NCBI RefSeq assembly: GCF_000949135.2
Contig: NZ_JTAN02000019.1
Location: 62,001-126,000 of the forward strand
DNA length: 64,000 nucleotides
Source of the DNA: Burkholderia sp. USMB20
GTDB taxonomy: Bacteria; Pseudomonadota; Gammaproteobacteria; Burkholderiales; Burkholderiaceae
Direction of reading: 5' to 3'
The notes below the pieces were generated by a model. The model was not told the DNA's origin and did not search any database. It saw nothing but the letters and a program-made list of their open reading frames with translations. Position numbers and translations under genes: made by a program. Below, in pieces: positions 9,933-19,874 of the stretch (positions are counted from its first letter, which is position 1; each line of letters begins with the position of its first letter).

Positions 9933-10280
9933 GAGTGTATCGAGTTGGAAGTATTGACCGAAACCGTCGAGGAGCAGGCGAAAAAATGACCGCCACGCAT
10001 CATTTTTTCATGTGGAAAGCATACCTTTTATGCCCGTTTCGCCGGATTGAATCTTGCAATGCGGTGGTCGACGACAGATAGATTTATTCGATGATCGGCG
10101 AAGGCACGACGCACTTCTTCTATACTTCTAGGCACGCGTTTGTCACTGCAGGACAGCTAATTTGCTCATTCGTGTGCGGTGCGGATGTGCCGCCGGGTTC
10201 CGGCGTCGTACCCCGCATCGCACGCCCGCCGCGGTTTCGGCCGACGCCTTGCGCCCGGGCCGCACCCACCAGGAGCTTCG
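9933..10280. other. Divergent regulatory region between the two EBP genes
   Basis: This 348-base region has no gene. It is the most AT-rich stretch nearby (catcattttttcatg, ccttttatgc, agatttattcgatg). It holds a weak sigma-54 element at 10043-10058 and the 10-mer CGTTTGTCAC at 10137, shared with the leader of the glycan operon. Promoters for both EBP genes must lie here. Confidence 0.6.
10043..10058 (+). promoter_or_regulatory. Weak sigma-54-like element before the response-regulator EBP
   Basis: CGGATTGAATCTTGCA. The -12 half TTGCA is perfect and GG is correctly spaced, but CAC after GG is missing. The predicted start would leave a leader of more than 200 bases. This is listed as a possibility only. 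Confidence 0.3.
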
Positions 10281-11648
10281 ATGCCTTATGTCCTGATCGT
10301 CGAAGACGACGCCGATACGCGAACGATGCTCGCGACCCTCGCGCAAGCGCAGCAGCTTGCATGCGACACGGCCGCGACGCTCGAAGAAGCGCGCACGCTC
10401 GTCTCGACGCACACTCCCGATCTCGTGTTGTGCGATCTCGTGCTGCCGGACGGCAACGGCATGGATCTGTTCGACGCGTTGCCGAAGCGCGCGCATTGCG
10501 AAATGGTGCTGACCACCGGTCACGCGAGCCTCGAAACCGCGATCGACGCATTGCGGCGCGGCGCGACCGACTATCTGGTGAAGCCGATCAACATGCAGCG
10601 GCTGAACAGCATCTTCGCGCGCGTGCCGCGCACCACCGCACTGCATGAGGAAATCGCCGAACTGCGCTCCGAACTGAAGCGTCTCGGCCGCTTCGGCCGG
10701 ATGCTCGGCAGCTCGCCCGCGATGCAGGCCGTCTACGATGCGATCGGCCGCGTCGCGCGCACCGAGGCGTCGGTGCTGCTCACCGGCGAGTCGGGCACCG
10801 GCAAGGAACTCGCCGCGCAGACGGTGCACGACCTGAGCCTGCGCCGCCGCGGCCCGTTCCTCGCGGTGAACTGCGGCGCGATTGCCGCGAATCTCGTCGA
10901 GAGCGAGATGTTCGGCCACGACCGCGGCAGCTTCACCGGCGCCGAGCGGCAGCACAAGGGCTTCTTCGAACGCGCGGACGGCGGCACGCTGTTCCTCGAC
11001 GAAATCACCGAGATGCCGGTCGAATCGCAGGTCAAGCTGCTGCGCGTGCTGGAAACCGGGCGGCTCACGCGGCTCGGCTCGACGCGCGAGATCGACGTCG
11101 ACGTGCGCATCGTCGCGGCGACCAACCGCGATCCGGAAGCCGCGATGGCCGACGGCAAGCTGCGGCCCGACCTCTATCACCGGATCAACGTGTTCCCGAT
11201 TCCGCTGCCGTCGCTGAGCGAGCGCGGCGACGACATCCCGATGCTCGCCGACGCGTTCCTGCAGCACTACAACGAGGAAAGCGGCCGCAATCTGCGCTTT
11301 GCGCCCGCCGCGCGCGAAGCGCTGAAGTCCTACGCATGGCCCGGCAACGTACGCGAGCTGCGCAACTTCGTGCAGCGCGCGAGCATCTTCGCCGACGCGG
11401 ACGTGATCGACACGCTGCCGCCGCCGATCATGGACGAACTGTCGAACATGGTCGACGCGCACGAGGATCGCGTGACGGTGCCGTTCGGCACGCCGCTCGA
11501 GGAAGTCGACCGCAAGCTGATTCTCGGCACGATCGCGAAATGCGGCGGCGTGAAGGCGCAGGCGGCCGAAGTGCTGGACGTGAGCCTGAAGACGATCTAC
11601 AACCGGCTCGCGCAACTGGAAGACGAAGCGGAAAAACCGGACTCCTGA
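10281..11648 (+). CDS. NtrC-family response regulator (sigma-54 enhancer-binding protein), 455 aa
   Basis: The start has AGGAG at 10271. Residues 1-120 form a receiver: acidic pair VEDD (9-10), phospho-acceptor Asp52 in LCDLVLPDG, TTGHA and Lys101 in YLVKP. The AAA+ domain follows, with Walker A GESGTGKE at 169-176, the sigma-54 loop GSFTGA at 216-221, TLFLDE as Walker B, and a C-terminal Fis-type HTH (AAEVLDVSLKTIYNRLAQ). Phosphorylation should drive oligomer assembly and open-complex formation at sigma-54 promoters. The two hybrid kinases in this window are candidate phosphate sources, and the sigma-54 elements listed here are its candidate targets. It is divergent from the receiver-less EBP. 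Confidence 0.92.
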   Translation: MPYVLIVEDDADTRTMLATLAQAQQLACDTAATLEEARTLVSTHTPDLVLCDLVLPDGNGMDLFDALPKRAHCEMVLTTGHASLETAIDALRRGATDYLVKPINMQRLNSIFARVPRTTALHEEIAELRSELKRLGRFGRMLGSSPAMQAVYDAIGRVARTEASVLLTGESGTGKELAAQTVHDLSLRRRGPFLAVNCGAIAANLVESEMFGHDRGSFTGAERQHKGFFERADGGTLFLDEITEMPVESQVKLLRVLETGRLTRLGSTREIDVDVRIVAATNRDPEAAMADGKLRPDLYHRINVFPIPLPSLSERGDDIPMLADAFLQHYNEESGRNLRFAPAAREALKSYAWPGNVRELRNFVQRASIFADADVIDTLPPPIMDELSNMVDAHEDRVTVPFGTPLEEVDRKLILGTIAKCGGVKAQAAEVLDVSLKTIYNRLAQLEDEAEKPDS

Positions 11649-11665
11649 TGTCGTGCCGGGCGCGC

Positions 11666-12589
11666 TCATGCGCGCCCGCCCGCGCGGCGACGCGCGTCGT
11701 CGTCGAGCCGGCGGCGCATGCGTTCGACGTGCGGCGGCAGCGCGCACCGTTCGCGCAGGATCCACGGCAGGCCCGCGAAGGCGGGCACGATGCCGCGTTC
11801 GCGCCACAGGCGCGGCAGCATGCGGACGGTATGCGCGAGCGCGGCGCGGGCCGGCCATCTGAGCCACGCGGTCCACACCGCGTTGCGGGCGGACACGCTC
11901 GCGCGCGTCTGCACGTCGCGTTGCTTCGAAGGGTAATGATGAACCGTCAGACGCGGTGCATAGACGAGCCACGCGCCCGCGCGATACAGGTCGAGCGCGA
12001 GCAGCGCTTCCTCGCCGCCGAGGAAGTAGCGCGGATGATAGCCGCCCGCGGCCACGAACGCGTCGCGCCGGAATGCGCTCGCGCCGGCCAAGAGCCCGAG
12101 GATCGGGCGGCCCGGCAGCGCGACGGGCGCATCGAGCGGGCTGTCGGCCATCAGCCGGCAGGTCGGGTCTTCGCGCCGGTCGGGGCCGACCAGCACGCGC
12201 GCGGTGACGGCCGCGACATGCGGGTACGCATCGAGCAGGTTCGCGGCTTCGGCGAGCGAGCCGGGTGCCCACCACGTGTCGTCGTCGCAGAACGCGACGT
12301 GGCGCGTGCGGGCGACGGCCGCGCCGAGATTGCGGCCGGCGGCCCCGAGATTGGCCGGCGCATGCACCAGCGTCGCATGAGGAAAGCGGCTGTGCATGAG
12401 CGCCGCGGTCGCGTCGTCCGAGCCGTTGTCGACGACGACGATCGCCGGCCGGTCGGGCAGCGCGGAGAGCCGCGCCAGCGTGCGCGCGAGCTCCAGCGAG
12501 CGCCGGCAGGTCAGCACCACCGCGGTCACGCGTGGTTCGCGCGGCGGCAGCACGACACGCGCGGGCGTCACGCGGACGTGCCGTCGCAT
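11666..12589 (-). CDS. Family 2 glycosyltransferase, 307 aa
   Basis: A GT-A enzyme. VTAVVLTCRRSLELARTLARL opens the fold; VVVDNGSDD and the metal-binding FCDDDTWW follow, and the acceptor region is YFLGGEEALLALDLY. It resembles rhamnosyl/GT2 enzymes of cell-surface glycans. There is no membrane segment apart from weakly hydrophobic C-terminal stretches. Its start lies 22 bases inside the PIG-L gene end, so the two form one transcription unit that is read from a sigma-54 promoter upstream of PIG-L. Confidence 0.87.
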   Translation of the reverse strand: MRRHVRVTPARVVLPPREPRVTAVVLTCRRSLELARTLARLSALPDRPAIVVVDNGSDDATAALMHSRFPHATLVHAPANLGAAGRNLGAAVARTRHVAFCDDDTWWAPGSLAEAANLLDAYPHVAAVTARVLVGPDRREDPTCRLMADSPLDAPVALPGRPILGLLAGASAFRRDAFVAAGGYHPRYFLGGEEALLALDLYRAGAWLVYAPRLTVHHYPSKQRDVQTRASVSARNAVWTAWLRWPARAALAHTVRMLPRLWRERGIVPAFAGLPWILRERCALPPHVERMRRRLDDDARRRAGGRA

Positions 12590-13275
12590 TCGAGCCGCCA
12601 GTATGTTTCGGGTTCACGGAGATCGGCACGCATATGAGGCTCCAACAGCGCAATCTGGCTCGCATACGCGTCGACGGCGGCGGCCTTCGCTGCCGCCGTG
12701 TCCATGCCGTTGCCGCCCGGCGCGCCGACCGGGTGGCCGATCCAGCCGTGCTCGCGCCAGCCGGTCACGCGCCGGGCCATCAACCCGTCGATCCGCCGGT
12801 ACGGCACATCCTCGTAGAAGCGCCACACGCGCGCTGCGTCGCCGGCCCGGCCGTGATCGCGCAGCAGCGCCAGCACGGCCTGCTGAACCTGCAGGTGATC
12901 GCGATGGAACAGGCCGGCCGGCGCCAGCACGCCGAAGCCCGGGTGCGCGTCGATCACGTCGGCCACGCGCGCGGCGATTGCCGCCGACGCGGCCGGCGTG
13001 CCGTACTGGTCGTCGAGGAAGTCGAGCCAGACGGGCCGCGCATCGAGCAGCGCGAGCGCATGACGGTCCTCGTCGCGGCGCCTGCGCATCGCGTCGTCGG
13101 CCGTGCGGAATCCCGCGCGACGGTCCCACGGCGGCGCGGCCGCACCGTGTTCCGGAATGCCCGCGAACACCGTGACGACGACCGAGCCCGGTGCCTGCGC
13201 GAGCAGCTGCCCGCAACTGAATACGGCGTCGTCGAGGTGCGGCGAGACGACGAGCCAGCGTGTCGGAGCGGTCAT
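12568..13275 (-). CDS. PIG-L/LmbE-family deacetylase, 235 aa
   Basis: The zinc-site motif SPHLDDAVFSCG (PHxDD) lies near residue 11 and a later HRDH is near residue 130, as in LmbE-like N-acetylglucosaminyl deacetylases (PIG-L, MshB, BshB). These remove the acetyl group from GlcNAc attached to a lipid or small thiol precursor. Beside a GT2 gene it may deacetylate a sugar acceptor in surface-glycan assembly. A well-matched sigma-54 element lies 25-50 bases upstream. Confidence 0.88.
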   Translation of the reverse strand: MTAPTRWLVVSPHLDDAVFSCGQLLAQAPGSVVVTVFAGIPEHGAAAPPWDRRAGFRTADDAMRRRRDEDRHALALLDARPVWLDFLDDQYGTPAASAAIAARVADVIDAHPGFGVLAPAGLFHRDHLQVQQAVLALLRDHGRAGDAARVWRFYEDVPYRRIDGLMARRVTGWREHGWIGHPVGAPGGNGMDTAAAKAAAVDAYASQIALLEPHMRADLREPETYWRLECDGTSA

Positions 13276-13310
13276 GGTATGAAGGTCTCCCAGGTCAGCA
13301 CAGGCGGCCG

Positions 13311-13326
13311 AGCAGGTGACGTGCCC
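13311..13326 (-). promoter_or_regulatory. Sigma-54 promoter of the PIG-L/GT2 pair
   Basis: On the minus strand: GGGCACGTCACCTGCT. It has GGCACG at -24 and CTGCT at -12, with correct spacing. The predicted start is near 13300, 25 bases before the PIG-L start codon. Confidence 0.7.
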
Positions 13327-13378
13327 GTCCGGCTGCGCGTGGCCGGCTGCCGCCGGTGGGTCGGCAGGAGGGTGTCCG

Positions 13379-15685
13379 ATGTTTGAATTTGCGCGGCCGC
13401 AGGTCGGAAATTACGCAACCGCCGTGATGTTCGTCGCGATCGCCACCGTGCTGCAGGCGCTGGCGATCCGCTTCGGCGGCGTGAACCTGTCGCTGATCCT
13501 GTACTACCCGATGCTGGCCGGCGCGGCCTGGGTGACGTCGTTCCTGTTCGGGATCGTGTCGACCGTGGTCAGCGGGCTGCTGATCTGGACGCTGTTCCTG
13601 TCCGATCCGGCCGCGTACACCGGGCCGCTGTCGGCCCGGCTCGTGCAGCTCTTCGTCTTCCTGCTGGTCGGCATGCTGGTCTGCGCGGGCGCGGCGATGC
13701 TGCACCACGCGCGGCTCACGAACGACGTCGCGCGCCGGCGTGACGCGGCCGCGCGGCGGCAGCTCGAAGCCGTGCTGCAGTCGCTGCCGCACGGTGTGAT
13801 CGCGACCGACGGGAAAGGCCGGGTGACTTACCTGAATGCGGTGGCGGCCGAGCTGGCAGGCTGCGGCGTGGACGAGGCGACGGGCCGGCCCGTGCGCGAC
13901 GTGCTGCGCCTGTTCGATCACGACGGCCGGCGCGTGCAGGCGACGCCGCTCGAGCGGGCGCTCGGCGGCGCGCATGCGTTGTCCGACCGGCACTGGCTGC
14001 ACGGCGCCGCCGGCAGCACGCCGGTGCCGATCGCCGAGGCGGCGGCGCCGATCGCCGATGCGGACGGCAACATCGACGGCGCGGTGCTGCTGTTCTGCGA
14101 TGCCGGCGTGGCGCGCGCGCGCGCCGACAAGTCGCGGCTGCAGCTCGCGGTCGTCGAGGCATCGCCGGACGCGATCGTCGGCGTCGACGGCGAGGGCCGC
14201 ATCGTCAGCTGGAACCCGGCCGCGCAGCGGATCTTCGGGTACGACGAGTCCGAGGCCTACGGGCGCCCGTTCGAATCGCTCGTCGCGATGCGCTGGCTGC
14301 AGCGCAATCCGTTGGCCGAAACGTTCGACGCGATGCGCGAACCGGTCGGCCCGCTCGAACTGCTGTGCGTGCGCCGCGACGGCCGGCGCTTTCGCGCAAC
14401 GGTATCCGCATGCCCGGTGCGCGGCGACCTGCGCGCCAGCGTCGCGCTGTCGCTGACGCTGCGCGAGACCGGCGCGCAGCGCCGCCGCGACCTGCGCGCG
14501 CACCGCTCGCTGCAGGGCGCGCGCGACGCGCGCGACCAGGCCGATACGTCGAACCGCCTGAAGGACGAATTGCTCGCGACCGTGTCGCACGAACTGCGCA
14601 CGCCGCTGAACGTGATCTACGGCTGGGTCGAGGTGCTGCGCAATTCGCGCGAAGACGGATTGCAGCAGCAGGCGATCGACGCGATCGATCGCAGCGCGCG
14701 TTCGCTCACGCGCATGGTCGGCGACATCCTCGACGCATCGTCGCTCGCGACCGGCAAGCTGCGGATCGATTCGATGCCGGTGGACGTGGTGCGGCTGTTC
14801 GCCGATGCGACGGGCACGTTCCAGACGGCCGCGTCGTCGGCCGGCATCGCGCTCGAATTCGACTGCGCCACGTCCGCATGCGTGGTGTCGGGCGACGCGG
14901 AGCGCTTGCGGCAGATGCTGTCGAACCTCGTGTCGAACGCGCTGAAATTCACGCCGGCCGGCGGCGCGGTGACGGTCACGCTGTCGCGCGACGCCGGGCA
15001 CGCGATGCTGACCGTCGCCGATACCGGGCAAGGCATCGCGCCGGATTTCATCCCGTACGTGTTCGACATGTTCCGCCGCGCGGAAGAGTCGCCTGCCTCG
15101 TCGCGGCGCGGGCTCGGGCTCGGCCTGTCGATCGTGCGGCATATCGCCGAGCTGCACGGCGGCACGGTCAGCGTCGCAAGCCCGGGCCGCAATCGCGGCG
15201 CCACGTTCACCGTGACGTTGCCGGCCGGCTGGCAGCCGGCGGGGGCGATGGCGTGGAGCGTCACGCCGGACGACGTCGCGCGCGGTACGCCGATGCTCGA
15301 GTCGCAGCGCATCCTGATCGTCGACGACGACCCGACCACGCGTGCGAGCCTGACCGCCGCGCTGGCAACGCTCGGTGCGGTCGTCGCGGTCGCGTCGTCG
15401 GGCCGTGACGCGCTCGCCATCGTCGCGGAGGTGAAGCCGACCGTCGTGCTGTCCGATCTGGCGATGTCCGACGGCGACGGCTTCTGGCTGCTCGATGCAT
15501 TGCGCCGCGGCGGCGCGAACGGCGGCAGCCCGCCCAACCTGCGCGTGCTCGCGGTCACCGCGCATGCGGGCCTCGGCGACGAACGCCGCGCGCTCGAGGC
15601 GGGCTTCGACGGCTATCTGTGCAAGCCGGTCGACGTGCGCGAGCTGGCCCGCCGGATCGCGCGCGTGACGACGCGCGACGGGTGA
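13379..15685 (+). CDS. Membrane hybrid histidine kinase (DUF4118-type, 2 PAS, HisKA, HATPase, receiver), 768 aa
   Basis: The start has AGGAGGG 8 bases upstream. Residues ~12-110 hold four hydrophobic segments of the KdpD-like DUF4118 type. Two PAS domains follow (~125-240 and ~250-370, the second with IVGVDGEGRIVSWNPAAQRIFGY). Then come HisKA with SHELRTPLN, the ATPase with N-box NLVSNALKF, DTGQGI and GLGLGLSIVRHI, and a C-terminal receiver with VDDDP, LSDLAMSDGDG, TAHA and LCKP. It probably senses an internal or membrane signal and could feed phosphate to the NtrC-type regulator upstream. It is divergent from the PIG-L gene. Confidence 0.92.
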   Translation: MFEFARPQVGNYATAVMFVAIATVLQALAIRFGGVNLSLILYYPMLAGAAWVTSFLFGIVSTVVSGLLIWTLFLSDPAAYTGPLSARLVQLFVFLLVGMLVCAGAAMLHHARLTNDVARRRDAAARRQLEAVLQSLPHGVIATDGKGRVTYLNAVAAELAGCGVDEATGRPVRDVLRLFDHDGRRVQATPLERALGGAHALSDRHWLHGAAGSTPVPIAEAAAPIADADGNIDGAVLLFCDAGVARARADKSRLQLAVVEASPDAIVGVDGEGRIVSWNPAAQRIFGYDESEAYGRPFESLVAMRWLQRNPLAETFDAMREPVGPLELLCVRRDGRRFRATVSACPVRGDLRASVALSLTLRETGAQRRRDLRAHRSLQGARDARDQADTSNRLKDELLATVSHELRTPLNVIYGWVEVLRNSREDGLQQQAIDAIDRSARSLTRMVGDILDASSLATGKLRIDSMPVDVVRLFADATGTFQTAASSAGIALEFDCATSACVVSGDAERLRQMLSNLVSNALKFTPAGGAVTVTLSRDAGHAMLTVADTGQGIAPDFIPYVFDMFRRAEESPASSRRGLGLGLSIVRHIAELHGGTVSVASPGRNRGATFTVTLPAGWQPAGAMAWSVTPDDVARGTPMLESQRILIVDDDPTTRASLTAALATLGAVVAVASSGRDALAIVAEVKPTVVLSDLAMSDGDGFWLLDALRRGGANGGSPPNLRVLAVTAHAGLGDERRALEAGFDGYLCKPVDVRELARRIARVTTRDG

Positions 15686-15755
15686 TACGCGGCGGATACG
15701 CGACGACCGTCGCCCCGGGCACGCGACGACGCGGCGTCGTGTCACGTCGTGCCGT

Positions 15756-16805
15756 TCACGTCGCCGCCCCCGGCCGGTTCCGTGTGCTGATCTGCGCGAG
15801 CATGTGCGACGCGATCCGCGTGCTGCGCACGAGATCGCCCGGCGTGTGATTCGCGACCTGCCGATGGATGAAATACCGCGCGGTATGCGCGAGCCCGCTC
15901 GCGAGCGGCGTCGTCGCGCGCCAGCCGAGGCGCCGGTGCGCGGCGTCGAGATCGGGCCGGCGCTGACGCGGATCGTCGGACGGCAACGGACGGAACTCGA
16001 TCGCGACCGTCGCGCCGACGATCCTCACGACCTCGCGCGCGACGTCGATCATCGCGATCTCGTCGTCGCTGCCGAGGTTCACCGGCTCGCAGGCGTCGCC
16101 GGGTTCGTCCATCAGCCGGATCAGCGCATCGACCATGTCGTCGACATAGCAGAACGAGCGCGTCTGCCTGCCGTCGCCGTAGACGGTCAACGCTTCGCCG
16201 GCCAGCGCCTGCGTGATGAAGTTCGACACGACGCGCCCGTCGGCCGGATGCATGCGCGGCCCGTACGTGTTGAAGATCCGCGCGATCCGCACGTCGACGC
16301 CGTACTGGCGGTGATAGTCCATGAACAGCGTTTCCGCGCAGCGCTTGCCTTCGTCGTAGCACGCGCGGATGCCGATCGGGTTCACGCGGCCGCAGTAGCG
16401 CTCGTCCTGCGGATGCACGTCGGGGTCGCCGTACACTTCGCTCGTCGATGCCTGCAGGATGCGCGCCTTCACGCGCTTCGCGAGGCCGAGCAGGTTGATC
16501 GCGCCATGCACGCTGGTCTTGGTCGTCTGCACCGGGTCGCGCTGATAGTGCACGGGGGACGCCGGGCATGCGAGGTTGTAGATTTCATCGACCTCGACGT
16601 ACAGCGGAAACGTCACGTCGTGCCGCATCAGCTCGAAGTTCGGCGCATCGCGCAGGTGCGCGATGTTGTCCTTCGCGCCCGTGTAGAAATTGTCGACGCA
16701 CAGCACGTCGTGCCCGGCCGTCACGAGGCGTTCGCACAGATGCGAACCGAGAAACCCGGCGCCGCCGGTGACGAGTACCCGTTTGCGATCGTAGCCCTTC
16801 ATCAT
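15756..16805 (-). CDS. UDP-glucuronate decarboxylase (UDP-xylose synthase) type epimerase/dehydratase, 349 aa
   Basis: An extended SDR. The NAD motif [16 protein letters not shown] starts at residue ~11 and [12 protein letters not shown] follows. The segment [23 protein letters not shown] is a hallmark of UDP-xylose synthases. The catalytic triad includes the Thr/Ser in [11 protein letters not shown] and the Tyr/Lys of [11 protein letters not shown]. It converts UDP-glucuronate to UDP-xylose with transient NAD reduction. The start overlaps the stop of the upstream glycosyltransferase (ATGA) with AGGAG in front. UDP-xylose may be the donor for a local glycosyltransferase. Confidence 0.9.
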   Translation of the reverse strand: MMKGYDRKRVLVTGGAGFLGSHLCERLVTAGHDVLCVDNFYTGAKDNIAHLRDAPNFELMRHDVTFPLYVEVDEIYNLACPASPVHYQRDPVQTTKTSVHGAINLLGLAKRVKARILQASTSEVYGDPDVHPQDERYCGRVNPIGIRACYDEGKRCAETLFMDYHRQYGVDVRIARIFNTYGPRMHPADGRVVSNFITQALAGEALTVYGDGRQTRSFCYVDDMVDALIRLMDEPGDACEPVNLGSDDEIAMIDVAREVVRIVGATVAIEFRPLPSDDPRQRRPDLDAAHRRLGWRATTPLASGLAHTARYFIHRQVANHTPGDLVRSTRIASHMLAQISTRNRPGAAT

Positions 16806-18118
16806 GCATTCTCCTTGCGGTGGGCGAGTACGCCCGGCGTGGTCGCGACGGGCGTGCGGCGGCTGCCGGCCGCCGTGCCGGCACGTTGCGGATGCGCGAC
16901 GTCGCGGTAGATGTCGACGAGGCGGTCGGTCACGCCGCGCCATGTGTAGAAGCGGTGGGCGCGCAGATAACCGGCCCGGCCGAGCGCATCGCACAGCGCC
17001 GGTTGCGCGCGCAGCTGCACGAGCCGACCGGCGAGCGCGGCCGGGTCGCGCGGCGGCACCAGGTAGCCGGTGACGCCGTCGTCCACCGTCGTGCGGATGC
17101 CGCCGACGTCGCTGCCGATCACCGGCGCGGCACATGCCATCGCCTCGACCGGCGTGATGCCGAACGGCTCGTACCACGGCGTCGTCACGAAGACGTCCGC
17201 CGCGCTGTAGTACAGGTGCAGCGCGTCGCGCTCGCGCCGGCCCACGAACGTCACGCGTTCCGCGATGCCGGCGTCGTGCGCGAGCGCGGCGAGGCGTGCG
17301 AGTTCCGGATCGCGCGCCGGGTCGGGCGTCGCGTGGCTGCCGCCGACGATGTAGAGCCGCGTCGGCCGGTTCGGGTCGCGTGGCATCCGCGCGAGCGCGT
17401 CGATCACGGTGTCGATGCCCTTGCGCGGCACGAGCCGCCCGAGCTGCAGCACGACGAACGCATCGTGAGGCCAGCCGAGCCGCGCACGCGCATCGACGCG
17501 CGGCACCGGCCGGAATTCACCCGCATCGAACCCGCAGGGCACGATCTCGATGCGCGCGGCATCGGCGCGATAGTGCGTGGTCAGGTCGAGCGCATCCTGC
17601 GGGCACTCGGCGATCAGCCGGTCCGAGCGGCGCGCGAGCGTGTCCTCGATCGCGAAGCGTTCGTCGGGGAAACCGTCGGCCGCGCCCTGATGCAGCCGGC
17701 GCACGCGGCCGAGCGCATGGAACGTCATGACGAGCGGAATCCCGAGACGCTGCTTCACGCGCAGCGCGGCCTCGCCCGACATGAAGAAGTTCGCGTGCAT
17801 CACGTCGACCGGGTCGGGCTCGCGCCGCATGCGCGCGGTCATGTAGTCCGCGAACGCACCCATGTACGGCAGCAGCCGTTCCTTCGGCACGGCGGCGGGC
17901 GGCCCGGCCGGTACGTGGATCACGCGCATGCGCGGGCCGATCTGCACGACTTCCGGCAGGTGCGGATCGTCGCAGCGGGTGTAGACGTCGACGTCGAGGT
18001 CGCGCTCGGCCAGCTGCTTCGCGACGTTCGCGACGTAGATGTTCTGGCCGCCCGCGTCCACGCCGCCGATCACCCCCAGCGGTGACGCATGTTCACTGAT
18101 CAACGCGATTCTTTGCAT
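16802..18118 (-). CDS. Family 4 glycosyltransferase, 438 aa
   Basis: A GT-B enzyme that opens with [14 protein letters not shown] and the glycine-rich acceptor/donor loop [12 protein letters not shown], as in sucrose-phosphate-synthase-like and MshA-like GT4 proteins. The donor site contains [19 protein letters not shown], the [38 protein letters not shown]-x7-E region (cited in parts: [15 protein letters not shown]), and GSDVGGI. It is co-transcribed with the UDP-xylose-synthase-type gene. The start has a GGGAG 7 bases upstream. A weak sigma-54-like element (GGGCGTGCCGCCCGCA, minus strand, 18196-18211) lies upstream. Confidence 0.88.
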   Translation of the reverse strand: MQRIALISEHASPLGVIGGVDAGGQNIYVANVAKQLAERDLDVDVYTRCDDPHLPEVVQIGPRMRVIHVPAGPPAAVPKERLLPYMGAFADYMTARMRREPDPVDVMHANFFMSGEAALRVKQRLGIPLVMTFHALGRVRRLHQGAADGFPDERFAIEDTLARRSDRLIAECPQDALDLTTHYRADAARIEIVPCGFDAGEFRPVPRVDARARLGWPHDAFVVLQLGRLVPRKGIDTVIDALARMPRDPNRPTRLYIVGGSHATPDPARDPELARLAALAHDAGIAERVTFVGRRERDALHLYYSAADVFVTTPWYEPFGITPVEAMACAAPVIGSDVGGIRTTVDDGVTGYLVPPRDPAALAGRLVQLRAQPALCDALGRAGYLRAHRFYTWRGVTDRLVDIYRDVAHPQRAGTAAGSRRTPVATTPGVLAHRKENA

Positions 18119-18295
18119 GGTATTGCTCCCGAGGTCGGGGCCGCGCCGGCGAGCCCCGTTGCGTCCCTCTTCGGCAATCGCCATGCCCGTCACTTTGCGG
18201 GCGGCACGCCCGGCCCAGGTGCCGAAAAAATTACAACGGGTTGGATGAAAGGGCGTCCGATCGGCGGGCCGCGCGGGGATGCGGGCGGTTGCGCG

Positions 18296-18311
18296 CGGCA
18301 CGCGATTTGCG
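18296..18311 (+). promoter_or_regulatory. Sigma-54 promoter of the BON-domain gene
   Basis: CGGCACGCGATTTGCG. It has GGCACG at -24, TTTGC at -12 and exact spacing. The predicted start near 18322 leaves a 38-base leader to the start codon at 18360. Confidence 0.72.
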
Positions 18312-18359
18312 ACACCCGGACGTCCGCCGGCCACGCCGGCCTCACGATAGGAGGTCACG

Positions 18360-18782
18360 ATGAAGGTATTCCCGCTGCAAGCCCGCGCACCGCGATTCCG
18401 CCGTCATCCCGCCAGCCGTCTCGGCATGGCGGTCGCGATCGCCGCGGCCACCGCCTGTATCGCCGTCGCGCCGAACGTGTTCGCCGCCGGAGACGACGGC
18501 TCGGCATCGTCATCCATGTCGTCATCGTCATCGTCGTCGATGACGCATTCGAGCACCGGCACGAAGATCCGCGACGCGACCATCACGACCAAGGCGAAGG
18601 CCGAGCTGGTCGGCACGAGCGGCCTGTCGGCAGGCGACATTCACGTGAAGACGCGTCACGGCGTCGTGATGCTGACCGGCAGCGTGCCGGACGAGCAGCA
18701 GCGCACGCAGGCCGTCGGTGTCGTCAGGCAGATCGACGGCGTGCAGGACGTGCGCGACCAGCTGACCATCCGCCCGAAATAA
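18360..18782 (+). CDS. Periplasmic BON-domain protein, 140 aa (OsmY-like)
   Basis: A twin-basic N-terminus and hydrophobic stretch (MAVAIAAATACIAVAPNVFA) form a signal peptide with likely cleavage near residue 44. A Ser-rich linker follows. Residues ~70-138 form one BON domain (ITTKAKAELVG, then VKTRHGVVMLTGSVPDE and GVQDVRDQL). BON proteins such as OsmY act in the periplasm in osmotic or envelope stress and probably bind membranes. GATAGGAGG lies just upstream of the start, and a sigma-54 promoter lies 49-64 bases upstream. Confidence 0.9.
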   Translation: MKVFPLQARAPRFRRHPASRLGMAVAIAAATACIAVAPNVFAAGDDGSASSSMSSSSSSSMTHSSTGTKIRDATITTKAKAELVGTSGLSAGDIHVKTRHGVVMLTGSVPDEQQRTQAVGVVRQIDGVQDVRDQLTIRPK

Positions 18783-18807
18783 CCGGCCCCGCAGAAGGAG
18801 TCCAGTG

Positions 18808-19836
18808 ATGAACTGCATGCTCAAACCGGTCGGCGAGCAGACGATCGTGATCACGGGCGCCACCAGCGGCATCGGCCTCGTCACCGCGCGCAAGGCGGCA
18901 CGGCGCGGGGCGAAGCTGGTGCTGTTCGCGCGCAACGCGGACGCGCTGAACACGCTGTGCGACGAAATCCGCCAGCACGGCGGCCTCGCGGTGCCGGTCG
19001 CCGGCGACGTCGGCATTCTCGAGGACCTGCAGCGCGCGGCCGCGACGGCGGCCGATACCTATGGCGGCTTCGACACCTGGGTCAACAACGCGGGCGTGTC
19101 GATCTTCGGCACGGCGGCGGCGGTGCCGCTCGAGGATCAGCGCCGGCTGTTCGACACCAACTACTGGGGTGTCGTGCACGGCTCGCTCGTCGCGTCGGAT
19201 CATTTCCGGCGCAAGAGCGATTTCCACGGCGGCGCGATCATCAACATGGGCAGCGAGGCGTCCGACGCGCCGGTGCCGCTGCAGAGCGCGTATGCGGCAT
19301 CGAAGCACGCGGTGAAGGGTTTCACCGATTCGCTGCGTCTCGAGCTCGAGTCCGATCGCCTGCCGGTGTCCGTCACGCTGATCAAGCCGGCCGCGATCGA
19401 CACGATGTTCGTGATGCACGCGAAGAACTACATGAACGTCGAGGCGCGGCTGCCGCCGCCGATCTACGACCCGGAGCTCGTCGCCGACGCGATCCTGTTC
19501 GCGGCGGCGCACCCGCGCCGCGCGCTGTTCGTCGGCGGTGCCGCGAAGCTCACGTCGGCCGGCGCGTATCACGCGCCGCGCCTGTTCGATCGCATCGCGG
19601 CCACGCTGTTCTCGCGCGGCCAGCGCACGGTGCGCCCCGCGCGGCCGCGCGACGACAACGCGCTGTACGAGTCCCGCCATGCGCTGCACGAGCGCGAAGG
19701 GATGGACGGGCCCGTGCTGCGCGCTTGCGCATACAACGCGGTGGTGCAGCGGCCGAAGGTCGCGGGCGCGGTCGCGCTGGGCGCGGCGGCGCTGATGGTG
19801 GCCGCGTTCGCGCGGTCGCGGCGCAGCCCGACGTAA
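18808..19836 (+). CDS. SDR oxidoreductase with C-terminal membrane anchor, 342 aa
   Basis: A classical SDR core (TGATSGIG near residue 17, NNAGVS near 95, Ser in INMGSEAS, YAASK active site) carries an extension of about 80 residues. The extension ends in one hydrophobic segment (GAVALGAAALMVAAFA) followed by RSRRS, which suggests a C-terminal membrane anchor with the enzyme in the cytoplasm. The start ATG at 18808 has AAGGAG upstream; it lies 25 bases after the BON gene and is probably co-transcribed. The substrate is not known. Confidence 0.87.
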   Translation: MNCMLKPVGEQTIVITGATSGIGLVTARKAARRGAKLVLFARNADALNTLCDEIRQHGGLAVPVAGDVGILEDLQRAAATAADTYGGFDTWVNNAGVSIFGTAAAVPLEDQRRLFDTNYWGVVHGSLVASDHFRRKSDFHGGAIINMGSEASDAPVPLQSAYAASKHAVKGFTDSLRLELESDRLPVSVTLIKPAAIDTMFVMHAKNYMNVEARLPPPIYDPELVADAILFAAAHPRRALFVGGAAKLTSAGAYHAPRLFDRIAATLFSRGQRTVRPARPRDDNALYESRHALHEREGMDGPVLRACAYNAVVQRPKVAGAVALGAAALMVAAFARSRRSPT

Positions 19837-19874
19837 TGGCGTGCCTTTCCGTTTTTCAATCGAAGGAGGTTTCC

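Noticed and set aside
18196-18211. GGGCGTGCCGCCCGCA (minus) as sigma-54 promoter of the GT4/UDP-xylose-synthase pair
   Set aside because: The spacing fits but CAC and TTG are missing. It is too weak to list as a feature.
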